Shown here piece by piece: positions 10,801-19,579 of a stretch of 64,000 nucleotides of DNA. The stretch lies in contig NZ_CP036262.1 in assembly GCF_007741495.1 (NCBI RefSeq), forward strand, positions 372,001-436,000. Reading direction: 5' to 3'. The stretch comes from Roseimaritima multifibrata. Its GTDB lineage: Bacteria; Planctomycetota; Planctomycetia; Pirellulales; Pirellulaceae. Made by a program: the position numbers and the translations under genes. Below the pieces are notes generated by a model, which had not been told where the DNA came from, did no database searches, and was given only the letters and a program-made list of their open reading frames with translations. The first letter of the stretch is position 1; each line of letters starts with the position of its first letter.

Positions 10801-10955
10801 ACGGCGCCAAAGTCCGCAGTTATGATGCTTCGAAAGATTTTTTGTTTGCGATTGCAGTCACCCCGGACGGCAAGCAATTGATCGCTGGCGGCGAAAGTGG
10901 TGTGGTGCGGATATGGAATGTCGCCGATGGAAAACTGATTGCCGAATCAAAGTGA
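7824..10955 (+). CDS. Cytochrome-c-type / WD40 / coiled-coil fusion protein
   Basis: The 1043-residue protein has a signal sequence ending near AAGA (residue 46). A planctomycete cytochrome-c domain follows (DFATEIAPILKRSCVACHHKG, heme motif CVACH near residue 75, PLMPPED tail). Two blocks of WD40 repeats (about 170-480 and 740-1040; units ending in IWNAETG, LWKRTH, VWNLDDG) are separated by a long Ala/Lys/Glu-rich coiled coil (about 495-735). Each WD block could form part of a propeller. The pairing of a heme domain with propellers and a rod suggests a large periplasmic scaffold; no enzyme activity is evident. The annotated start is the first ATG of the frame and fits the leader length. Confidence 0.88.
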   Translation: MSVPLSCSCVRAREVFATGILWLLGGGKATTVWMVLVCSVTIAAGAEPVLTIAELERTTPVDFATEIAPILKRSCVACHHKGEAEGGLVLESHASLMKGGDSGPAVIAKDAKASLLLMRATGEEEPLMPPEDNDVGASPLTAEELGLWQLWIQQGAVGSGASETEVIKWQPIPESLRAVYALDVSPDGQQFAFARGNRLFVAGINTPTKHVLLADSELGDAGVADVDLIQSIAFSPDGLRLASGGFRTLRLWKRTHAPLSPKDVSWLKPAQLVAAHPDGSAVALVNAIGDVEVWDVAANDRRSVILGHSDPVIGMAWAGSTGNLVVADNAGRVTFHDAKDGRELATIKLNASLAELTTSSDGVHAAVRTDSGAVQLLRFVAAVDDAPAGIEVAQPSVGDLSDATAIALIAKPSLAVAVATESRGVLLVDAATNKVTRTLEVGSVVDALAVSADQTQLVTGGRDAAVVVWNLDDGKQLAANGSGVDDTLALGKATRDANRQKALVAKLTSKTKELQELLKKEDEALAVIVKIRDAATVANDANEEKRSAAAKLVTATEATIAKTTGEVTGAEKALAQARAKLEKASKDLESQQAAINKDAEGKAEKQAEKEEATAAEPTEAAKQIAETQAAVAQAKADIAAGEKAIASGKALLEKATKELETQRATLKKMEAEKAKSEAELVKQQRLTDAASVAQKRATDAIPEHQRVVDAETRRLARLDAKLALVNTDLKRPGRAVIGIAISPDATRIATVHQDGSSRVLRSSDGQPLSQIPPSNTLDASGAGGNARFNIALVGDKICRLAGTGTVQCWPLQEQWVLERTIGATNDREQIVDRVTAIDFRPDAMTVAVGSGEPSRSGTVKIFDVQTGQLVRDLGDLHTDSILGLAFSPDGRTLASSSADRTIGLTDVASGQTTRRLEGHSHHVLSVAWQDSGSVIASAGADQAVKIWNAETGETSRTVSGFAKEMTAIRFVEATDQLVAASGSGEVRLVNSTNGAKVRSYDASKDFLFAIAVTPDGKQLIAGGESGVVRIWNVADGKLIAESK

Positions 10956-11436
10956 GCGGTAACGAAAGACACCTATTCACCTTCTCGCATCGATTGCGCA
11001 CGTTGCGGTTTTAGATAGTTGGCAAGCGGAGGGAAATAGCTGCGTTTGACTCCGCTGCGCAAGACCATTTTGCGAACGTGGTGCAGATCGGCAACCAAAG
11101 TTTGGCTTCGTGACGATCTGCTGGAAGGGGCTTTGTCGTCTCAGATTCTGTTTGCAGCCTTAATCGCTGGTTCATTCGCGTGGCTTAGCGCTCGCGTATC
11201 TTCGCTTTACGCCATCGGTGGGGCTACGTTGAGTCTGTAGATGACCGTTTTAGCTTTTGGCTTTTGATTAGCCGATTTAGGTTAGTCGCTGGGGATCGGA
11301 AGCGATGGTGAATCGCCCGACGTAAAGCATTTGCCATTCAAAACCAGCAAGCGGCTCAGGACTTTTTTTCTCGCCCAATCACGTGGCTTGATTGGACGAA
11401 AAACAAGCAGCTGGCAATCAAACTCAGAGCGAATGG
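10956..11436. other. Gene-poor stretch
   Basis: About 480 bp between the convergent WD40 and hydroxylase genes. The short open frames here show no domain, signal or ribosome-binding support, and no strong terminator hairpin was found by eye. Confidence 0.4.
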
Positions 11437-12342
11437 TCAGTGATCGCCCAAAGATCTTTCGGGAGACACACCCCGTCTCGGCCGCGGAGCTGGGGTTCGA
11501 TAGCCAGGTGCTCGGTCTATTCGTATCGTCTTGCGTTCCGTAGCTTCGGATTCGGCCGCCAGCGTTTGGCGAACGCTGTCTTCAGAGACGGTGGTCGCTT
11601 GATCGTCCAGAAAAGTTCCCATCCAGCGATCCCAGACGTTGAAGAACGCTCCGAAGTTAACTCGCATGTTGGTGTGATGGTTGTCATGATGAGTGACGGT
11701 ATTGAAGCCTTTGAAAAACCGCCGTTGTGAGATCCACTTGGGTACCATCTCAAACCCAGTATGGCCTGCGACGTTAACGACTGTGTCGTAGCTGAGGAAT
11801 GCTAGTAGAACGAGCGGATGTAAAGGCAAAAACACGACAATCATGATAATGCCCAAGAATTGAGTGATCGCTTCTGCTGGCTGGAAAGCGTAGATTGCCC
11901 ACGGGCTGGGGCTGACAGATTTGTGGTGGCCTGCGTGGAAGTACTTAAACACCGGACGCCAATGCATGAAGCGATGGGTCCAATAGAAAAAGGTGTCGTG
12001 AATCACTAAGCATAAGAAAAAGCTAAGCGGTAAATACCAAAGCCCATACAGGGTGATATCACGATAGATGCTGGTCATGCCAGCTTTGTACATTTCAAAC
12101 AATCCAGTTCCCAGGATCGAAAAAATAGCAATTGTCTGCAGCGAGAGCTTAACTTCTCGACGAATGCCACGTTTTGTGGGTCGCCGCTCTTGGATGCGGC
12201 GTCGCTCCTTTTCAGGATCCGTGCGAACGAAGTAAGCGTAGTACGATTGTCCGCAGGGCAGCAGGTATCCAAACACCAAAATGAATAGAAAGATCGCGGC
12301 GAACTCTGTTGCGAGCGTTGCGATCAGGTTCGATGTGGACAT
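11437..12342 (-). CDS. Fatty acid hydroxylase / sterol desaturase family membrane enzyme
   Basis: The 301-residue protein has four or five hydrophobic segments and the three histidine boxes of the family: HDTFFYWTHRFMH (115-127), HAGHH (136-140) and HHDNHH (218-223). These bind a di-iron centre that inserts oxygen into, or desaturates, lipid-type substrates at the membrane. The substrate cannot be read from sequence; sterols, fatty acids and hopanoids are all used by relatives. The C-terminal 40 residues are charged and probably cytoplasmic. It is a single-gene unit whose neighbours are gene-poor. Confidence 0.9.
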   Translation of the reverse strand: MSTSNLIATLATEFAAIFLFILVFGYLLPCGQSYYAYFVRTDPEKERRRIQERRPTKRGIRREVKLSLQTIAIFSILGTGLFEMYKAGMTSIYRDITLYGLWYLPLSFFLCLVIHDTFFYWTHRFMHWRPVFKYFHAGHHKSVSPSPWAIYAFQPAEAITQFLGIIMIVVFLPLHPLVLLAFLSYDTVVNVAGHTGFEMVPKWISQRRFFKGFNTVTHHDNHHTNMRVNFGAFFNVWDRWMGTFLDDQATTVSEDSVRQTLAAESEATERKTIRIDRAPGYRTPAPRPRRGVSPERSLGDH

Positions 12343-13028
12343 GTTTTACCCCTCCAAAGTCATGCAAGCCGATACCACCGGCCAAATTCCTGCCAGCAAG
12401 ACGCTCGCAGCTGAGCTCGATTCAATGCGCAAAGGATGCCGCAAATGATGTGCCACTCAGTCGTTCGGCCGGTTCAGCAAACGAGAGAACGCTGATATCG
12501 CTGGAACAGGACGCGTCTCAATCATTGTTGAAAGATGGTCTCTCAACGAGCGGGCTCTGTACTCCGAACCTTACTAGTTTTTTCGGCTGCAAACGGTGGA
12601 GAGACCATCGCAAATGAAGTTAGTCTTTTAGAATTTCTGGGGTAAGTTTATGTTTCGGAGAGATGAAGGATCTTTCGCAACTTTCTGCGAGGTCACGCGT
12701 GAAAAAGGTTCTGTGCAGTCTTGGCCGTGGAGGTAGCCGAGTTGTGCGGTCTCATGCGCGCCCCATCGCTCAGCCAAATTGAACGTGCCGGCCCAAATTC
12801 AGAGCGCGCGTTGTATGAGAAAGAACGCGAAGAAGTTGATTTGTCGCAGGCTGATTACTGTTGTACTAGCCCGGTTGGGGGTCTCCTCATATCGCCCGTT
12901 AGCATTTGCTTTGACATAGAAATGGCAGAGCAGTTCAAAAGCATCTTTTGGTGTGATTGACAGTGCTGGTACCCGCTGGCAAATCAAAGGGACTCGCGTA
13001 AAAAAATATATTGCCGACTGTCGAGCGA
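12343..13028. other. Gene-poor stretch left of the first attC-like cassette
   Basis: Nearly 700 bp with only short, unsupported open frames. It forms the boundary between core genes and the first recombination-site-flanked gene at 13029-13427, and may hold cassette remnants too decayed to name. Confidence 0.35.
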
Positions 13029-13427
13029 CTAGAAGTTAGGACTGATTCGACCTAGCGGGAAGTTCATGAGCGTGACAATCGCTGTAAAGAGTAACCACCC
13101 GGGAAGAGTGACCAGTGCAAAAAAGAATCCGCTCACCAATCGTTCATGCAACATGAACGCACGAAACCAAAGTACGGCAGCGTAGAGACAAACCAGTGGC
13201 ATGGTGAAGTTTGACGCCGCCATTCCGAAATCTTCGACCTCGGTTGCACGTTCAGCGTAGATGCCAACGATGTCCGTTGCGAACATCGTCAGCGGCCAGG
13301 CGAATAGGGCAAGCAAGATGCATCGACCTGACGTGCGGGGCCAAAATATAGACCGGTTCAGAGTTGTCTGGTCGCCGGAACCTCGCTTAGCCGAAGCCGG
13401 TTCGTAAGGATTTGGCTGTTCGGTCAC
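13029..13427 (-). CDS. Small integral membrane protein with NPYEP N-terminus
   Basis: The 132-residue protein starts with GTG directly beside an attC-like site (13435). It opens with TEQPNPYEPAS, an N-terminal motif seen in many small planctomycete membrane proteins. Three or four hydrophobic segments follow (about 35-55, 70-95, 100-125). There is no recognisable family beyond that, and the function is unknown. Two other cassette genes here (24652-24918 and 29080-29631) share the NPY start, so this is probably a former cassette gene. Confidence 0.65.
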   Translation of the reverse strand: MTEQPNPYEPASAKRGSGDQTTLNRSIFWPRTSGRCILLALFAWPLTMFATDIVGIYAERATEVEDFGMAASNFTMPLVCLYAAVLWFRAFMLHERLVSGFFFALVTLPGWLLFTAIVTLMNFPLGRISPNF

Positions 13428-13434
13428 TGAAGTC

Positions 13435-13573
13435 GCTTAACGGAACGTTTTTATGTCACTGCCGTGAACGAAGCAAGCGACTCTGAGCGAAGAGAGATTC
13501 TAACAGCAGGAGCGTACATTGCGAAACAATGAAGCTGATTGCGAAGCGACCATGTGTCAAAAACATGTTGTGT
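13435..13573. repeat. attC-like recombination site (orphan copy 1)
   Basis: The left end carries core GCTTAAC followed by ggaacgttttta; the right end carries caaaaacatg before GTTGTGT. The inner arms gttttta/caaaaac can pair, as in an attC hairpin. The copy at 17635-17773 is closely similar. The right core departs from GTTRRRY, so the site may be inactive. Confidence 0.6.
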
Positions 13574-13605
13574 GGCCGTCTCGTTTTTATTCAGCATTCG
13601 CCGCA

Positions 13606-14040
13606 TTAGGAAACTGAACTCGAGTGCCTTTTGTCGGCGATCAGACGCAAATGAAAAAGCTCCCGCAGTGCATCGCTCAGTTGCGGATACTCGAATTCGA
13701 ATCCTGCTTCGGTCAATCGTTGTGGCATTACATATCGACCGTATAGCGCCAGTTCGGGATCGGTACGTAGGAACCAGTACGCTCCAAAGCGGACCATCGA
13801 CTCTGTTGCTGGCAATCCGACTGGCATTCGCATCGTTTTGCGGAGCTGTCGCATGAAATCAATTTGTGACACCGGGTTCGGCGAACTTGCAACGTATGCT
13901 CCCTGTATCGACGAATCAAGGACTGCACGTTCGAAGATACGGTTCATGTCTCTTTCGTGAATCCAACTCATGCCTTGACTGCCGCTGCCAACCTTGCCGC
14001 CTAAGCCGAGTCTTGTGAGAAAGCGTAAGTGCGAGCAGGG
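13606..14040 (-). pseudogene. Truncated TIGR01777-type epimerase (C-terminal half only)
   Basis: This is a second copy of the C-terminal part of the epimerase at 17806-18789, sharing the [20 protein letters not shown] stretch and the [17 protein letters not shown] stretch almost residue for residue. Homology begins around LRFLTR near 14035 and nothing of the NAD-binding half remains. The break lies about 10 bp from the stop of the HAD phosphatase gene. Because the adjacent attC-like site is duplicated too, the whole block 13435-14040 looks like a copied or recombined segment. Confidence 0.8.
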
Positions 14041-14049
14041 ATAGATCCT

Positions 14050-15060
14050 CTATTCTTCGAACGCGAAGATTCGTTTCCAGTCGTTCTTGATACTGATAAC
14101 GGTCCAGCCATCCTTGTTTGCTTTATCGAACAGCGGCTGGGTGAATGTGCCTACTCGTGTTTTAGGCAGCCCTTCCGCTGGGCCGTACGCATATTCACGT
14201 ACAGGATCATCGTGAAGCAGGATCATGGAAAGTCTCGCTCCATCGCCAGCGTTCGTGTATTCAAGCATCTGCTGATCGCCCGTGGAATTGCCGAATGCTG
14301 CGACGGGGCGACGCCCGATCATCAAGTGAATGCCCTCGGGTTTGCCGGCATTATTGTCGTTGAGCAGCAATTTCGGTTCCTTGATGAGAATCGGGTTGCC
14401 GTTCTTGTCGTATTGATATTTTGTTCCGCCTGCGGTCCCTACCACCTGCTCAGGCGGGATTCCATAGACTTTCTCTGAATAGACGCGGACAAAATCTTGG
14501 CCACCACCAGTGACAATGTAGGTTTTGAATCCATTGGCACGCAGGTACTCAAGAACCTCCTGCATTGGCAGGTAAGTCAACGCGGTGTATGGCTTTTTCC
14601 AGCGAGGGTGTTCGGCGGTGTCGATCCAGGCATTTACTTCCGCTTGAAACTGCTCGGTCGACATCCCCGTTAGAGTTGCAGCGAGAATCTTCATCAGTTC
14701 GTCTTTCGGGAGCTTCGCGATCGCTTCACGGTCTCCTGAAAGCACGGTTTTGAACGGTTCGATGTTCTTTAGTTCCGGCTTTTCGGCAACGACAGCCGGC
14801 ACTCGTTCTAGGCAAAACATTACTTGCGAATACATCGGATGTTCGACCCACAGCGTGCCGTCTTGGTCGAACGTCGCGATCCGTTCCTCGGGCGCCACGA
14901 ACTGTGGGCTGCCCACAGTCGTTGTAGCTTTCACAAATTCAACGATGGCTTGTTTCGCCGGCCCATCGTTCCAGGAAGGCAAAGCGTCTTGACCGTAGGA
15001 TTTCGAGATAGCGGCAAAAAAGATTGCTAACAAAATCCAAGATTTGGGCAGTGTGTTCAT
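14050..15060 (-). CDS. Secreted HAD-superfamily phosphatase
   Basis: From the ATG at 15060 the protein starts with a signal peptide (MNTLPKSWILLAIFFAAISKSYG). The HAD nucleophile motif ATFDQDGT has Asp65 and Asp67 as catalytic pair, motif II is IVTGGG and the late motif is FGNSTGDQQM. It should hydrolyse a phosphoester in the periplasm; the substrate is unknown. An arylsulfatase lies about 200 bp upstream on the same strand, so the two could help release phosphate and sulfate from organic material. The longer frame start (15099) would disrupt the leader, so 15060 is preferred. Its 3' end abuts a truncated epimerase copy. Confidence 0.85.
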   Translation of the reverse strand: MNTLPKSWILLAIFFAAISKSYGQDALPSWNDGPAKQAIVEFVKATTTVGSPQFVAPEERIATFDQDGTLWVEHPMYSQVMFCLERVPAVVAEKPELKNIEPFKTVLSGDREAIAKLPKDELMKILAATLTGMSTEQFQAEVNAWIDTAEHPRWKKPYTALTYLPMQEVLEYLRANGFKTYIVTGGGQDFVRVYSEKVYGIPPEQVVGTAGGTKYQYDKNGNPILIKEPKLLLNDNNAGKPEGIHLMIGRRPVAAFGNSTGDQQMLEYTNAGDGARLSMILLHDDPVREYAYGPAEGLPKTRVGTFTQPLFDKANKDGWTVISIKNDWKRIFAFEE

Positions 15061-15265
15061 GGGGTAAGTTCTACTTGCGCCAAAATTGGCAGGATGCAAA
15101 ATGGAAAGAAAAACGGGGCGTACTCATGTTGGAAGCAGTAACCAATGAACCGTTCGAAGAACTTGCTATTGCCCCGTTACGCTATGCCACTTTCTCCGAT
15201 AGCTCAGCTTGCGGATGCCCAAAATTGGACACCCGCAAGCATGTTCAAAATTCAGCAGTTCTCAC

Positions 15266-16993
15266 TCAGTCGCTGGGATGTCCAGAATTAGAGATCGCAC
15301 GCTTCTGTGCCTCAATCTGTTCCATGACCTGGCCCAGGTTGTACGAAGGTGGCGCCTGCATTGGCGGGAATTCGATGAACGACTCCAGATGTCGAAGTGC
15401 GATTCCCTGACTAATCGGTAGCAGATTCCAATCGTAAATGTAGGCCGTGCTTGGCGACGCCAACGAGCCCTGGATGGATGCGGCAGTCTTTTGCGTGGAT
15501 CCGACCGCTTGTTCGAACGGATCGCGCTTGATGTTGTTGACCAACGTGAAGTTGTAGTTGATTAACGGATTGAGCCAGCCGTCTGGGCCGGGACCTGACA
15601 TCGAGTAGTAGAACTTCCAGTTCTTGTAACGCACGGCAGATAGGGTCGCGCCCGAGTAGTAGATGAACGTTTGGCGAGCCGATTTGTCGGTCTTATTGGT
15701 CAGGTAATCGATCTGGTTGATTCCGGCGAGCTTCGTTTTGACGAAGTTCGGATACTTCCCAGCCTGGATCTGTTTATCCAGCTTGTCGCCCTTGGGGCCA
15801 CCAGCGATTTCGGTCAATGTAGGCATCCAGTCGTAGGATGCAAACATTTCCTTGTAAAGCGTACCGGGCTTGACGTGACCAGGCCAGCGAATGATACAAG
15901 GGACGCGGTAACCGCCCTCCCATGCTTGGCCTTTCTGGCCTTTAAACGGAGTGACGCCGCCGTCGGGATAGCTGATCGCTTCGGCACCATTGTCCGTCGT
16001 AAAGACGACGATGGTGTTGTCCAGCTCACCCATTGCTTCAAGTTTCTCAAGGACATACCCGATGTTGTCGTCCATCTGCTTCATGCCAGCTTCATTGGCT
16101 CCCCAGTCTTTGCCGCCTTTCACGCCGATCATGTTTTCATATTTCGGTGAAAGCACGGTGGTGACGTGCATGCGAGCCGGGTTGTACCAGCAGAAGAATG
16201 GCTTGTCGGTTTTTTCGGGATCGTTGCGGTCAAGCCAGTCGATGACCTTCGCGGAGATTTCCTCGTCAATTGTCTTTGAGCGCTCTAGTGTGAGCGGGCC
16301 ATCGCCTTTGACCTTTTGGTTCTTCAGCGTCCCGTCTACGGAGGTGCTGGAGATCATAGGCCGCGGTGGGATCAACGAAATGTTGGTTTTTGGATCCACG
16401 GATCCGGGAGGCGGTGTCAGCCCTTCGATCGGTGTGTTCAGTCCCGGAGGCGCTACGGCCTGCTCCGTCGGTGACTTGTTGATGTCAGGGAAGCTGACCT
16501 GCTGCATGGCGTCGAGGTGATACAGGTATCCCCAGTATTCCTGGAAACCTTGTGCCGTCGGCAACGATTCGGCGTGGTCGCCCAGGTGATTCTTGCCGAA
16601 CTGGCCGGTTGTATAGCCCTGGTTGTATAGGATCTTGGCAATGGTTGGTGTGCCAGGACGCAGCCAAGCAGGGCTGCCAGGAAGCTGCGGAACGGTCAAA
16701 CCCACGCGAACCGGCTCCATTCCGGTAAAAAATGCACAGCGTCCAGACGTGCAGCTCTGCATCGCGTAATAATCCATGAAGCGGCCACCTTCAGCGGCAA
16801 GGCGGTCGATGTTCGGCGTTTCGCCGACCATCAAGCCCTGGTGATACGCGCCGACGTTCATGATGCCGATGTCGTCACCCATGATGAACAGGATGTTCGG
16901 CTTTTTGGTCTGCGCCAAGGCTGTCGTAGAGACGCTCAATAGCGCTCCAATCGCAAATAAGATTGCGAAACGACTTGCGGTTCGTTGCTTCAT
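15266..16993 (-). CDS. Arylsulfatase (sulfatase family, secreted)
   Basis: From ATG 16993 the product is 575 residues with a signal peptide ending TTALAQ. Metal ligands lie in NILFIMGDD (Asp40, Asp41). The formylglycine site reads SCTSGR (Cys81), with Ser in place of the usual Pro/Ala at the third position; similar CTAGR variants occur in functional sulfatases. FTTDNGAE and GGYRVPCIIRWPG are the later family motifs. It cleaves sulfate esters, typically from algal polysaccharides or lipids in marine planctomycetes. The leader-less extension up to 17083 is not used. The insert at about 180-240 rich in Pro/Gly is unusual. Confidence 0.92.
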   Translation of the reverse strand: MKQRTASRFAILFAIGALLSVSTTALAQTKKPNILFIMGDDIGIMNVGAYHQGLMVGETPNIDRLAAEGGRFMDYYAMQSCTSGRCAFFTGMEPVRVGLTVPQLPGSPAWLRPGTPTIAKILYNQGYTTGQFGKNHLGDHAESLPTAQGFQEYWGYLYHLDAMQQVSFPDINKSPTEQAVAPPGLNTPIEGLTPPPGSVDPKTNISLIPPRPMISSTSVDGTLKNQKVKGDGPLTLERSKTIDEEISAKVIDWLDRNDPEKTDKPFFCWYNPARMHVTTVLSPKYENMIGVKGGKDWGANEAGMKQMDDNIGYVLEKLEAMGELDNTIVVFTTDNGAEAISYPDGGVTPFKGQKGQAWEGGYRVPCIIRWPGHVKPGTLYKEMFASYDWMPTLTEIAGGPKGDKLDKQIQAGKYPNFVKTKLAGINQIDYLTNKTDKSARQTFIYYSGATLSAVRYKNWKFYYSMSGPGPDGWLNPLINYNFTLVNNIKRDPFEQAVGSTQKTAASIQGSLASPSTAYIYDWNLLPISQGIALRHLESFIEFPPMQAPPSYNLGQVMEQIEAQKRAISNSGHPSD

Positions 16994-17478
16994 TGGAATT
17001 CTTTTTTGGTGGATGCACGTGAGTCGTATGAGAATACAGACGTACTTAGTGGAAACTGTACCCCCTAATGTCAGTAGCAACAATGATATTTTTTGAAATT
17101 GAGTAAATAGCCACGACGCGAGGCGGTCAACGCAAGTTTACGATCGTGAGCAACTTACCCATGAAACTTCGCGTTGCTTCGGTTCAACTCGCGAGGTGAT
17201 TTGACCACATCGAAATCTCGGTTGAACGCGAGCTCGTTGGCGACTTTCGTGCATCGACCGATGCGCGGTGGACGTGTGGTAACTAGCCTGCGTCGCGGTA
17301 GTACTGGGGGCTCGGTATGGCTGTTCGATTCGCGTTCATTGGTGTCATTCGCGGGCAAACTGACGGCGGAATATGATCTGCCTGCAAATCACACGAATTT
17401 CCGCGAATGCCATGATCGTGGTGCGCGGACGTCTTTTGTTGGCCACGTCCAGTGGTATTCAACTGTGTCTACGCCCAG
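16994..17478. other. Upstream region of the sulfatase with a small palindrome
   Basis: The open frames are shadows. An interrupted inverted repeat, cattcgcgg near 17347 and ccgcgaatg near 17403, resembles the palindrome in the gene-less cassette at 24241-24313. This suggests a dispersed element. Confidence 0.35.
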
Positions 17479-17625
17479 TCAGCGGAATCGTCCCAGGTCG
17501 AGCAGTTGTGCCCACATCAAACCAACTAATGCAACCATGGCGACTACACCGCCTAGTACTGCGCCGCGTTGCAATGTGCGAATATTTCGCGTGAAGGTTT
17601 CACGATTGGTGGATGTTATCTTCAC
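17479..17625 (-). CDS. 48-residue single-pass membrane peptide beside an attC-like site
   Basis: A GTG-started frame (MKITSTNRETFTRNIRTLQ...) ends at TGA 17479-17481 and encodes a basic N-terminus followed by one transmembrane helix (AVLGGVVAMVALVGLMWAQLL). It starts about 10 bp from the attC-like site at 17635, the same spacing seen for the NPYEP gene at 13427. It is too short for family assignment. A small cassette-encoded membrane peptide or toxin-like peptide is possible. Confidence 0.45.
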   Translation of the reverse strand: MKITSTNRETFTRNIRTLQRGAVLGGVVAMVALVGLMWAQLLDLGRFR

Positions 17626-17634
17626 CCCGCGTAG

Positions 17635-17773
17635 ACATAACGGAAGGTTTTAGCGTCACCGCTGTGAAAGAAGCGAGCGACTCTGAGTGAAGGGAGATTG
17701 TACCAGCAGGGCCATGCGTTGCGAAACAGTAAAGCCGGTCGTGAAGCGACTATACGTAAAAAACATTTGGTGT
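17635..17773. repeat. attC-like recombination site (orphan copy 2)
   Basis: The left end is ACATAAC-ggaaggttttagcg and the right end is cgtaaaaaacat before a degenerate core TTGGTGT. It is collinear with 13435-13573 over its whole length. The left half matches the array sites at 24-37 kb closely; the right core has lost the GTT. Confidence 0.6.
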
Positions 17774-18240
17774 GGCCGTCTCGCTTTTATTCAGCATTCG
17801 CTGCATTAAGAAACCGAACTCGACTGCCTTTCGTCGGCGATGAGACGCGAATGTAATAGCTCGGACAGTGCATCGCTCAGGTGCGGATACTCGAATTCGA
17901 ATCCTGCTTCGGTCAAACGCTGTGGCATTACATATCGACCGTATAACGCCAGTTCGGGATCGGTACGTAGGAACCAGTGTGCTCCAAAGCGGACGATCGA
18001 CTCCGGTGCCGGCAACCCAAATGGCATTCGCAACGTTTTCCGAAGCTGACGCATGAAATCAATTTGTGACACCGGATTCGGCGAACTAGCGACGTATGTG
18101 CCCTGCATCGACGAATCCAGGACTGCACGTTCAAAAATGCGGTTCATATCTCTTTCGTGAATCCAACTCATGCCTTGTTTGCCGGTGCCAACCTTACCGC
18201 CCAAACCGAATCTTGTGAGAAAACGTAAACGCGACAATGC
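17635..18240. repeat. Direct repeat, copy B (attC-like site plus epimerase 3' half)
   Basis: Partner of 13435-14040. Similarity runs through the attC-like site and the last roughly 140 codons of the epimerase and stops near codon GALSRLRF. Confidence 0.75.
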
Positions 18241-18789
18241 GCCGCCACCTGCACCGCGATCACGGCCAACAACGAAGCTTGTTCGCAACACAGTGCCACG
18301 TTGACGGGGCAAGATTGAGGCCGCGAACTGTTTTTCCCAGGCCCTGCCAATATCCGGTGCCAAGCCATGTCCCAGTGGCGATTCTTCCGAGCAGATCACC
18401 GTAGGAGGATCGCCATAAATATGCGCCGTGCTCATTTGCACCCAAACCGGTGGCGGCGACGCAATCGCTCGCATTGCCCTGCCGAGAACTCGTGTTGCCT
18501 CTACGCGTGATCGCAGAATCTCATCGCGATGGTCCGGCGTTTTAATACAGTCGACAGTGCGTCCCACCAGGTTGATGATGGCGTCGGAACCATTCAAGAC
18601 AGACGACCAACCGTTTAGGGTTCGTGCGTCCCAAGCGACGAAGTCCCAAGGGCCGTCTGGCTTGGGAGGGTTCCGTGACAAAATCGTCACCTTCGCACCC
18701 AGGCTCACCATGTGGTGTGCGAGCGACACGCCCAAGAAACCGCTGCCGCCCGCAATCACGATGTGGTTCAGTAATTCTTTGTGTGTCAT
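17806..18789 (-). CDS. TIGR01777-type NAD-dependent epimerase
   Basis: The 327-residue protein has an N-terminal Rossmann motif ([18 protein letters not shown]), a short-chain-dehydrogenase core ([13 protein letters not shown]) and the C-terminal DUF1731 tail ([27 protein letters not shown]). These are typical of the TIGR01777 family (YfcH/SDR39U1-like), whose substrates are mostly undefined. The gene lies beside an attC-like site at its 3' end. Its C-terminal half exists in a second copy 4.2 kb upstream in the window, so it may have moved as a cassette or been locally duplicated. Confidence 0.88.
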   Translation of the reverse strand: MTHKELLNHIVIAGGSGFLGVSLAHHMVSLGAKVTILSRNPPKPDGPWDFVAWDARTLNGWSSVLNGSDAIINLVGRTVDCIKTPDHRDEILRSRVEATRVLGRAMRAIASPPPVWVQMSTAHIYGDPPTVICSEESPLGHGLAPDIGRAWEKQFAASILPRQRGTVLRTSFVVGRDRGAGGGALSRLRFLTRFGLGGKVGTGKQGMSWIHERDMNRIFERAVLDSSMQGTYVASSPNPVSQIDFMRQLRKTLRMPFGLPAPESIVRFGAHWFLRTDPELALYGRYVMPQRLTEAGFEFEYPHLSDALSELLHSRLIADERQSSSVS

Positions 18790-19579
18790 ATATGGGCTGA
18801 AGTTGCAGGAGTCGGTGCGTAACGCTATTGGTCTAACCGCAAAAACAACGCCCGTTTAACGGACACCGTCCGGCCCGCGATCGACGAGTTACGTTGTCGT
18901 GACACTGCACAGGAACCACCGTCTGGCGACGGTAGTGACGTGGGACGTGCAATAAATAAGTTGATGATTTCCGCTCAGGCTGCTCTCGTTTGTTTCCGCC
19001 GGGCTCGTCCCGGTCGGTACAACAACTGGCAGCTACCTGAATGCCTCCCCCACTCGATCCTTCTCCGCCAGGCCCGAATCGTCTAGGCGATTCGGGCCTG
19101 GCGGAGAACCGCATTTCGATCGAACAAGAGAGTAGCTGCCAGTTGTGAGCCCGCCGGGGCAAGCCCGGAATCGGAACTCTGTTAATCAATATTTCAAATC
19201 TTGGCTTCCTGCCAGGCAAGCTGGCATGGGGCCTTTTCTCCCTGCCACACTCGCAACTTATTTACCGCACGTCCCTAGCGACGCTCGCGAGAGCGTGGAC
19301 AGGCGGGGAATACGTCACGAATAAACTTTACGTCCCCCCTCTTCTTAGAAGGGGACATCGTTCCTGTGACGCAGATAGAACCGATCGACATGCTGGTCGA
19401 CGGGGTACTGATGATCTCGGATGAGGATGCGTCATTGGTCGGCATCCCCACAACCTCCTCAGGCCAATGAAGTGATATGGAAGCGCCATCTAGCCCGACG
19501 GCCTAAACTGGACACTTTACTGGTCGGTAATTACACTAAGGCGGTTTTCATCGTTACCGTGGCAAACAGGGGTCGCCCT
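18790..19579. other. Gene-free region containing a MITE-like element
   Basis: About 790 bp between the epimerase and the DUF3302 gene with no supported coding frame. It is dominated by the nested palindrome annotated separately at 18942-19275. Confidence 0.6.
18942..19275. mobile_element. MITE-like nested inverted-repeat element
   Basis: Terminal inverted repeats of 22 bp (18942-18963 and 19254-19275) differ at two positions. Inside are a second pair (acaactggcagctac near 19020 and its complement near 19130-19145) and a perfect 21-bp hairpin at 19061-19081/19088-19108 with a 6-base loop. There is no gene inside. The nested symmetry and 334-bp size fit a non-autonomous transposable element or a large cruciform. 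No clear target duplication is visible. Confidence 0.65.

Larger units (their letters stand above)
13435..14040. repeat. Direct repeat, copy A (attC-like site plus epimerase 3' half)
   Basis: About 600 bp closely match 17635-18240 in the same orientation. The pair brackets the HAD phosphatase and arylsulfatase genes and could recombine to delete or duplicate them. Confidence 0.75.

Noticed and set aside
13036-13042. GTTAGGA attC right core at the end of the NPYEP gene
   Set aside because: No matching left half or arm sequence is found around it.
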